A program made the position numbers and the translations under genes. From the NCBI GenBank assembly GCA_905160935.1, contig CAJHZI010000695.1:557501-621500 (forward strand): 64,000 nt of DNA, read 5' to 3'. Source of the stretch: Enchytraeus crypticus. Lineage: Eukaryota; Annelida; Clitellata; Enchytraeida; Enchytraeidae. Shown piece by piece: positions 57,901 through 64,000 of the stretch; position 1 is the stretch's first letter; every line of letters begins with the position of its first letter. Under the pieces are notes generated by a model. It did not search any database and was not told the DNA's origin. It saw nothing but the letters and a program-made list of their open reading frames with translations.

Positions 57901-58518
57901 ATTTTGTATTTTATGGTATCCTATCATATCAGTTTAATGTATTTAATGCTGGTGTGTATTATGTGGTATCCTATCATATCATATTTTGATATATTGAAGC
58001 TGTAAAAGAATCCTGGCTCGTTGTTATGCTGTTGTTGTATTGTATTTTATTTACACGTATTGTAATGTAATATTTTCTGTGTTATGTTGTATTGCACAAT
58101 GTTGTGTTTTGCTGTATTTCACAGTATTGTGTTATGTTGTATTGCACAACACTATGCTATGTTGTATTGCACAGTGTTGTGTTATGCTGTATTGTATTAT
58201 GTATTGTGCTATGCTATATTGTATTTTGTATTGTGTTATGCTATATTGTATTGTGTTATACTGTATTGTATTTTGTATTGTGTTATACTGTATTGTATTG
58301 TGTTATCAGCACAAGAAGCCCTGCCTAGCTGGGACAAGCAGATTCAGAGCCTATGCTTTCAGGTAAACAGCATTATAGAGAAGATCAGCTCCGCAGCTCC
58401 TGATTGGATGAGCCAAGCTGTCGAGCAGCAGCAGCTTGCAGCCCAGCAGCAGCTTGCAGCCCAGCAGCTGCAGCCAGCAGCGCAGCAGCTGCAGCCACAG
58501 GCTAGTGGTAGTGGATAG
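49120..58518 (+). CDS. COPS4: COP9 signalosome subunit 4, complete, 10 exons
   Basis: CSN4 is a PCI-domain subunit of the COP9 signalosome, which removes NEDD8 from cullin-RING ubiquitin ligases. Exons: 49,120-49,217; 49,829-49,908; 51,407-51,561; 52,505-52,608; 52,877-53,181; 54,780-54,864; 55,472-55,557; 56,469-56,584; 57,578-57,662; 58,310-58,518. Junctions are GT/AG, phases fit, and the product has 440 residues (human 406). Highly conserved blocks: [133 protein letters not shown] and [13 protein letters not shown]. The C-terminus is extended by a Q/A-rich tail absent from human. It converges with the transporter gene 1 kb downstream. Confidence 0.97.
50340..51165 (+). mobile_element. Decayed RTE-like LINE 3' end with nested inverted 3' UTR
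   Basis: In the long COPS4 intron 2, plus-strand frames show [20 protein letters not shown] and [20 protein letters not shown], the same protein end as at 1,080-1,370, with several frame breaks. At 50,865-51,005 an inverted 3' UTR fragment (GTGCACTGCCTACTGGCAGG) interrupts it, after which the first element's own 3' part resumes to about 51,125. Confidence 0.75.
51275..51375 (-). repeat. Short repeat shared with NELFCD intron 5
   Basis: Inverted match to 15,055-15,150 (AACGAAAACTTATATTGCAG, GGCCGAACTCGGTCTTTGAG, ACATTACAGAAAGAGTTCAA). It ends about 30 bases before COPS4 exon 3 and makes the exon frame look open further upstream. Confidence 0.7.
51617..51750 (-). repeat. SINE-A copy just after COPS4 exon 3
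   Basis: Complete inverted SINE-A starting 55 bases after the exon 3 donor. Confidence 0.85.
51857..51990 (+). repeat. Diverged SINE-A-like element
   Basis: CTAGTGACGTTATCATTAAG, AACTGAGGATCAGTATGTGA, GGTTCAAATCC and GAAACTGACATTAACATTG follow the SINE-A plan with many changes. Confidence 0.6.
52392..52446 (+). repeat. Duplicate of COPS4 exon 4 5' edge and acceptor
   Basis: ATGTAAACAG plus 45 exon-like bases repeats the acceptor and first 15 codons of exon 4 (52,495-52,549), 103 bases upstream. The copy encodes [15 protein letters not shown], identical to the exon, although six bases differ. It ends at ATTGATTG, without a donor. Confidence 0.95.
53333..53495 (+). repeat. SINE-B copy, head truncated, next to a diverged inverted relative
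   Basis: Matches SINE-B from the B-box (TCGAATTCCAGCCGCGCTGA) to CACTATAATGCGTGTTTACT. At 53,515-53,595 an inverted, diverged relative follows (GTCCGAGATTTTGTTCTCTG). Confidence 0.8.
53640..54190 (+). mobile_element. RTE-like LINE 3' end split by an AT-rich array
   Basis: 53,645-53,705 (AGGGATGGTTTGCAGAGAG) and 54,100-54,185 (AAGAGTTTTATGCCATGGAC) are parts of the LINE 3' region. Between them, 53,725-54,100 is a tandem array of AAATTAATAAAATATAAAAT-like units. Confidence 0.65.
54637..54772 (+). repeat. (ATTG)n array before COPS4 exon 6
   Basis: TGATTGAT units run to GATTGCTTGTCCAG, the acceptor of exon 6 (54,780). Confidence 0.95.
55236..55432. repeat. Tandem 74-bp duplication, also shared with the next intron
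   Basis: TCTTTTCTTGTCTCTCTATC to GAGAGCTAGGGAGAGC occurs twice in COPS4 intron 6 (about 55,270-55,343 and 55,344-55,421). The same sequence from CTGTATGTATGTGTCTCTCT onward recurs in intron 7 at 55,615-55,720, where it continues into a full SINE-B. Intron 6 therefore holds a fragment copied from intron 7 or the reverse, on either side of exon 7. Confidence 0.85.
55690..55925 (-). repeat. SINE-B copy in COPS4 intron 7
   Basis: Complete inverted SINE-B with GGGATTCGAACCC (B-box reversed) and end at CTATTAAGACATTC. Confidence 0.9.
56288..56427 (+). repeat. SINE-A copy in COPS4 intron 7
   Basis: Complete SINE-A ending about 40 bases before exon 8. Confidence 0.85.
56599..56640 (+). repeat. Duplicate of COPS4 exon 8 3' edge and donor
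   Basis: The 42-base unit 56,557-56,598 (28 exon bases, the GTTTGT donor and intron start) is repeated exactly once with two changed bases (GAG to ACG, Glu to Thr). Confidence 0.95.
56660..56932. repeat. 56-bp minisatellite, five units
   Basis: GTCTGTCGCTGATAGTTATC plus CTTAGATCAAGACTGAGCTC and CCCACAAATCAACA repeats five times in COPS4 intron 8. Period and frame leave a spurious minus-strand repeat ORF. Confidence 0.9.
57036..57270 (+). repeat. SINE-B copy in COPS4 intron 8
   Basis: Complete SINE-B, plus orientation, with GGTTCGAATCCC. Confidence 0.9.
57525..57574 (+). repeat. (ATTG)n array before COPS4 exon 9
   Basis: TGATTGAT units run to the GATTAG acceptor; exon 9 begins at 57,578. 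Confidence 0.9.
57780..58308. repeat. Degenerate TGTATTGTGTTATGC repeat in COPS4 intron 9
   Basis: TGTATTGCACA and TGTATTGTGTTATGCTGTAT words repeat irregularly up to the TTATCAG acceptor of exon 10. They keep several frames open without coding meaning. Confidence 0.85.
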
Positions 58519-59525
58519 GATGAGGACTATGCTGGTAGATTAAGCTAGTGACTATCTTGAGAACATGCTACAGAGACTATGTTGTTGCCACAATAATATG
58601 TAGCCCTGGTGTAGCGGTAGAACAGAATGATCTGTTGTAGTGAAGCTGAGGACGTTAGACTGTTTAGACCTGTTTGTTTATGAGACTTGAATTGATGTCT
58701 TTTGACAAATTAAGATTGCAATATTGATATTGGCTGATTGGACGAATGGATGGTTCTCTTGCCTGAGAAGCAGCAGAAAGGCATCTATTCGAATCTCAGC
58801 TGAGCCGTTTCTGACAGTGTCGTCAATGATTGGAAACCAGACGTTAAATGTGGCTTTTATAATAATGTAACGGAATATCAACCGAACACTTTGATGTGCG
58901 TGCTTGAATGGTACGCACATGGTGCGGGTGTATGGCGTGTATTAGAAGCAGGTTCTATTGAAATGACACTAGTGTGTCGAGTGCCTCAATCAATGTTGCA
59001 TGACCTAAACATATCTCAGTATATACCAGTCTCGTTAGGGCTGATGACGCTGCTTTACGTTGCAGTATCTGCGTTATTCGTCTCTCATGTTCAGCTTTTA
59101 GTTCATCTGTTAACATAGCTGATGTTAGGGGTGGCCAGGAACTTGATTGACAATTGATTCTTTTGATGACCGTACAACGTTGCACTGTTGTGTTAATGAA
59201 TGGAGTTTCACGTCAAATAGACTTTCCCATCAGGAATACACTGTCACATTCATTCCGCGCCCCCCTCTCCCTCTCTCTCTCTCTCTCTCTCTCCGTCACT
59301 TCTACTTTCTCTCACTTTCACTTCATTGTACTCATCTTGAACAAAGCGTTTCGCACATTCAGAATATATGGCAGTAGTTATACTGATATGGTTTACGTTC
59401 ATCCTATTAGTTTAAATAGCGGCATAATTACTTCCTTGATCAGACCATCATTAAATCTTGGACAATGTTATATTGGCTCCGTGTGTGTAGGGCGACATGT
59501 GTCTAAACACTCGTCCTATTATAAA
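58519..59525. other. Convergent spacer between COPS4 and the transporter
   Basis: Contains the 3' ends of both genes. At 58,735-58,860 a tRNA-like element (GGTTCTCTTGCCTGAGAAGC, TATTCGAATCTCAGC, AACCAGACGTTAAATG) may be a diverged SINE. A CT run lies at 59,265-59,292. No exon is seen. Confidence 0.45.
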
Positions 59526-61051
59526 TCACGTGCTACTGTCTATCACGCCAGTCCTAGATGATTCTCTGCCACATTTCGCTGCCACTAACCTCATCGTAAT
59601 ATAAATAAGAATGAGTATGATGATAGCAGCTGTGAGTATGTACGTCATCCACATTGGGGTGAGGTTGAACAGCTGCCCCACAGCTAGAGGTCCAATCATT
59701 CCTCCAATCCCCGTCATTATCATCGTCATCGCCATGACTCTGGCTGTAACTCTCGTCTGCTCGTTTACAAACAGTATAATGGCGCCGTTAACAGTGGACA
59801 GACCAAACCCTAGCAGTACTGCTCCAAACCATACCACCAGACTGTGACGGGTGGAGAACAGCAACAAGATGACTGCCAGAGAGGCGCTTGTAAGGTTGAT
59901 ACTTAACAGAGTTGACTGTCTAATCCAGGCGGATAATAAAATCCCCGCCAGTCGGCCAGCGCACAGCGATCCGAAGTATGCCGTATTGATTATCGTATTT
60001 TCTGGAACTTTCCAGTTTAAGAGAGTAGTAGTGAAGAGTGTAAAAAAACCGTGTGGCACCAGCTGAACAACCGTAAAGAAGAAGATGAACAATGCTAGTA
60101 GTGTGTAAATAACATATCTATGTTGTTTACTTAAATTACAGTTTTCTACCTCCGGCTTTATTTCTGCTTCTGTCTTGCTTTGTCTTGTTCGCAGAAAACT
60201 ATTTTTCCTCGAAAGAACGAAGACTGTAAGACATATGGAGGGCACAACCAGTGGCAGCCCCAAGGCTAAGTAAGCATACTGAACCAAACCGTTATATGCT
60301 GTTTGACTAGCTGCAGTCGCATCTTCGCTAACAATATTCCCAGGTATAGTCTTATTGAAAGTTTCTGATGAGAGATTGTTCCAGGTTTCCGATGTGTTCC
60401 AGATTTTGCTGCCTTGCGGACCTAGAGATGAAGTGTTGAGAGATTTGTCGAGTAAATGAACTATCGCCAGTGGTCCCAGTGCCAAGCCTAAAGCCCACAG
60501 CGCGTGCTGTGAGTGGATAATGGGTTCTTTTAGGCGATGTTTGTCCCACAAGGTTAACAGTATCGGTTGTACGTCTGAAAATTACATATACAAAGATAGT
60601 AAATAGTAAACTTGCATTTTAGTGAAATGGTCAACTACGTTGTTATCTATCACTTCCAATACCACATGTTTAAACCGTTAGGCAATTTAGTCCATTTTCC
60701 GTAAAACCAGTCTAATGAATATCCGAGATTTTACTTTCAGATCAGCGCGGCTGGGATTCGAACCCACGTGGGTTCAATTCACCTCAGGATCTGTCATTTA
60801 AAACTTCATGACGTTACCCCTACGCTATTGAGACATTCAATATACGAAATATAAATATATAAGATACAAAATAAGAAATACAAATATATAAAATACAGAT
60901 ATATAATACAGATAGTATATTATACTAAGCGTAATATACAGACTAGGCCTACAGGTATACATAATGGTTACTGTATTAATGTGCCTTTACAAAAATTGTT
61001 TTTACAAATTAGGCCTACGTATAATCTGAAAGCGAATGTAACAAGAGTTGG

Positions 61052-61104
<53 letters not shown>

Positions 61105-63163
61105 GTACAGGGATAATTACGTAGCTGATATATGGCACAGTAGGCTACAGAAGTGCATTTCAGACTACTTAATATCAGATATTGTGCTCTATTTTCCTCG
61201 CTGTATGCCTGTTTGTAACCTCTATAACTATATGTCATATTTAGCCATTTAGTCCACATTGCTCCTGAGTTCCTAGATTGATTCAGAGAGCTCTGAAGGT
61301 TAACCTAAAGCTAGCAATAACCCTTCCTCTGGCAACACGGAGAAAGATAGGATCAAGAAAATGTGCATTATAAATCGTCTTCATAGAATGCCATTATTCA
61401 CTCGTTTTTTTATTTTACCAGAATTTTGCCGGACTAGTTGGATCAAAATCATTCTATGTAGGCGTACACATTTTTTTGCATGTTACTTACACTCTACTGC
61501 CTAGATCCCGCGCCGTGTAGAAATAAGTATGATTAGGCATTGCTTTTACTACGAGCGCAGGTAGTAAAAAGTAAAGAAGTAAACACGCATTATAGTGAAT
61601 AATCAACCCTGTTGATATCTATCACTTTCATTCTCACATGTTTAAACCGTTAGGCAATTTAGTCCATTTTCCGTGTAACCAGTCCAGTGAATGTCCGAGA
61701 TTTTACTTTCAGATCAGCGCTGCTGGGATTCGAACCCACGAGGGTTCAATTCACCTCAGGATCTGCCATTTATAACATCATGACGTTACCGCTACGCTAT
61801 TAAGACATTCTATTAAGACATATGAGCGCACGGGCAAACGAGAAATATATGACTGAGTAATATACCGCAGAGAGCAATGGCGAGAAAGACGCCGATAAGA
61901 GAGTTGATGACGAGGAACCAGTAGATGGAAGGCACTGCCGCAGTGATGCTGTTGAGTAGAGCTGTAGCGAGGCAGCACAGCCCAACGCTGAGGTGCTTTG
62001 ATAGAGGATTGAGCTTGAGAATAGAGATGGATGAACCTATCATCACCCCGGCCGTCTGTAGAGGCATTACCAGAGATATCATACTCGTGTCACAATCCAG
62101 GTAGGCCTTCATGTCCACGAACGTTGAGCCAATCAGAGAATTGGTGAATCCCTGAAATAAATAAACTTCCCAGTTTCTCTGTGGTTGAATAGTAACCAGC
62201 CTCGAGCAATTCGTGCATTCAGTTCACTGTCAACTAAAGTTTAAATCTCATTGAAGAATTTAAAATTATTTTAGAATGATAGCAAATGTATTAGATTTTT
62301 ACATTTTCACACTCAACTAGAGTGTAAAATATAAATGGATTTATACATTATTTGATTTATGACATGTACTACCTCATAGGATAGATGTCAAAACTGATAT
62401 AGACTATTTGTAAACTAGCAAACAAACGAGCAGACCTAGCTGTTGCAACAACATGTTAATTTATCTAATATAAAAAACGGACGTTATTTATATGTCTAAT
62501 ATCTACACATTGCAGTAATGAATTGACTGCCTAAGCTAAGCTGAGGCTAAGCACGCTTCTATTTATTTGCATGATTTCTAAATTTCAAAATCAGTCGACC
62601 GATCGCGCTTCATCCACATAATAAAAATAGAAGATAAGAGGTAAAATAGTGGTGCGCTTTTAAAATTAAATTAAGTGTAACTGCGTGTTACAGCATCAAT
62701 TGATTCTGACTATAGCGAAATTACGTACAAATTAGCTGAATGCATAGGCATAAGTTCAGGTCTGTAATAGTGTAATGGACGGAGTGATGGAATAAAAGCT
62801 AAAGCTGGTAAAGCTAAGGTTAACGTCAGTTTCCTCACTCGAAAGCGATGTCAGTGACGGGAGAGCCCAGGATTTGAACCCCGCACATACTGATCCGCAG
62901 TCGAGTATCTTGCCACTGGCTCCAGCCAAGACAAGCATAGAATATACAAGTATGTGACAAAAGATAAGAAATGATTTACTTACCACGAGGGTCATACAGA
63001 GCAGAAGACAGAGGGTGTAGACAGCTCTGTCCACTGAACCCACGACTGTTTCAATGGGGGAGTCGTCTGCAGACTTTACCATCTCACTGTGTATAGTGTC
63101 ACCTGTCGTCGTCTGTTGTTGTGGTTTAGTTTTATCAAATCCTGCTTCTTTTTGAGGCGCCAT
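59526..63163 (-). CDS. MFSD4/NaGLT1-like major facilitator transporter, complete, 3 exons
   Basis: Minus-strand exons 63,163-62,984, 62,151-61,866 and 60,574-59,526 join with GT/AG sites and matching phases (0 and 1) to 504 residues. The length, a short cytosolic N-terminus, a first helix broken by intron 1, the GFTNSLIGSTFVDMKAYLD segment, and LCGDVQPILLTLW followed by HSQHALWALGLALGPL (family: D-x-Q/N-x3-L-x-LW, then QALHFxFALGAxxxPL) point to the MFSD4A/MFSD4B group, which includes the sodium-dependent glucose transporter NaGLT1. After this comes a hydrophilic loop with four N-glycosylation sequons (NTS, NTS, NLS, NKT) and six to seven further hydrophobic helices. The ATG is the first in a frame that begins MAPQKEAGFDK. 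Two SINE-B and one SINE-A lie in the introns. Whether it carries sugar cannot be told from sequence. Confidence 0.9.
60606..60838 (-). repeat. SINE-B copy in transporter intron 2
   Basis: Complete, inverted on plus, hence in the sense orientation of the host gene. It starts about 30 bases from exon 3. Confidence 0.9.
61056..61100. repeat. (AT)n microsatellite
   Basis: Pure AT dinucleotide run in the transporter intron 2. Confidence 0.95.
61579..61811 (-). repeat. SINE-B copy near transporter exon 2 donor
   Basis: Complete SINE-B ending about 55 bases from exon 2. ATTAAGACATTCT and ATTAAGACAT at 61,799-61,821 may mark a target duplication or partial terminal repeat. Confidence 0.9.
62801..62927 (-). 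repeat. SINE-A copy in transporter intron 1
   Basis: Inverted SINE-A with a short deletion in the A-box region (CTTGCCACTGGC). Confidence 0.85.
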
Positions 63164-63625
63164 GTACGTTAACAGTCATAGGCCTGTTACATTAGACTAA
63201 TTGTGTTAACAGTCATAGGCATGTTACATAAGTCTGAGTTAACAGTTATAGGCCTGTTATATAGATCTGTGTTAACAGTTATTGGCCTGTTACGTAGACT
63301 ACGTTAACAGTTATAGGCCTGTTATATAAAACTATGCTAACAGTTATAGGCCTGTTACATATAGACCTGTATTAGCAGTTATAGACCTGTTACATAGATC
63401 TATGTTAACAGTTATAGGCTTGTTACATAGACCTATGTTAGCATTTATAGGCCTGTTACATAGATTTGTGTTAACAGTTCTAGGTCTGTTACATAGACCT
63501 ATGTTAACAGTTATAGATCTGTTACATAAAACTAGGTTAACAGCTATACAACATATATTAACGGTTAGAGACCTATTAGAAATGCTAATATCTTTAATAC
63601 ATAAAGTATGCTAACAGCTATAGGC
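63164..63625. repeat. 30-bp minisatellite directly upstream of the transporter start codon
   Basis: About fifteen variable units of GTTAACAGTTATAGGCCTGT plus TACATAGACCTA. The array begins within ten bases of the ATG, so it occupies the 5' UTR and/or promoter. Confidence 0.95.
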
Positions 63626-64000
63626 CTATTAATTTGTTTAATAGCTATATATTTCTCTAAATAAAATATACAGTAGGCCTATATGGATGATATCTCAGTA
63701 GGATGCCGTAGTTATTCCAATGATTATTCTTGTTGTATGGCCTATAGTTAGGCCCTGCGTATAATTATTGTAATATTATAATATTTTATTTCTATAATTT
63801 TGGCGCGGTCTTTAATAATTATTCACATTTTCAAAAATAAATGCAGATCGCAGCCTATATAGGCTATGTAGCTTACGTGTAACTTTTGTTTCAGGTAAAC
63901 ATCTATAGGCCTAGACAGCCCGTAGGGTCAATATACATGTAGACTATATGTATGTACAGTCTTATACGCTTAACTTTAGAGAAATAATCTTAATCGTAAT
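63626..64000. other. Unassigned AT-rich sequence to the window end
   Basis: No exon seen. TATAGGCCTA words continue sparsely. Confidence 0.5.

Noticed and set aside
58040-58366. Cys/Tyr/Leu-rich ORFs in COPS4 intron 9
   Set aside because: They are translations of a TGTATTGTGTTATGC degenerate repeat; the real exon begins at 58,310.

Overview
This window looks like a piece of an intron-rich, repeat-laden invertebrate animal nuclear genome. Five conserved animal genes can be read exon by exon with GT/AG junctions, and no operons, bacterial features or CRISPR arrays are present. Unique sequence is AT-rich and the coding exons are clearly GC-richer. The phylum cannot be fixed from the sequence alone.

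Layout. 1-7.1 kb holds only repeats and unassigned sequence. 7.3-10.3 kb carries a Flower/CACFD1-like membrane protein gene on the minus strand. It is divergent from NELFCD (12.0-27.2 kb, plus strand), the NELF-C/D subunit of the negative elongation factor, complete in 16 exons. At 30.9-33.1 kb are three exons of an MPPED1/2-type metallophosphoesterase; the exon with the last metal ligand (GHxH) is not seen. From about 35.2 to 41.4 kb the window holds an inverted copy of NELFCD exons 9-16 and their introns: its last 1.4 kb matches without net length change, while the rest is full of small gaps and carries foreign insertions, one a TPD52-like exon. 41.4-49.1 kb is accessory sequence: LINE tails, a 22-bp satellite with a CACGTG palindrome, a decayed piggyBac element with TTAA target duplications and CCC-starting inverted ends, and two orphan exon candidates. 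COPS4 (49.1-58.5 kb, plus, 10 exons, complete) converges on an MFSD4/NaGLT1-like transporter (59.5-63.2 kb, minus, 3 exons, complete).

Repeats. Two tRNA-derived SINE families (here SINE-A, about 20 copies, and SINE-B, 8 clear copies) pepper introns and spacers, together with 5'-truncated LINE fragments of RTE-like and CR1/L2-like type and a short element with an (ATTG)n tail.

Two patterns are not explained by a simple gene/repeat annotation. First, in all four genes of the left and centre (CACFD1, NELFCD, MPPED, COPS4) short tandem duplications straddle exon-intron junctions, copying a splice site with the adjoining exon edge; in two of them every difference within the copied exon part is synonymous. 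Second, about half of the introns of NELFCD and COPS4 end in sense-oriented ATTG/TGAT arrays directly before the 3' splice site, which would supply many branch-point-like YTNAY words.
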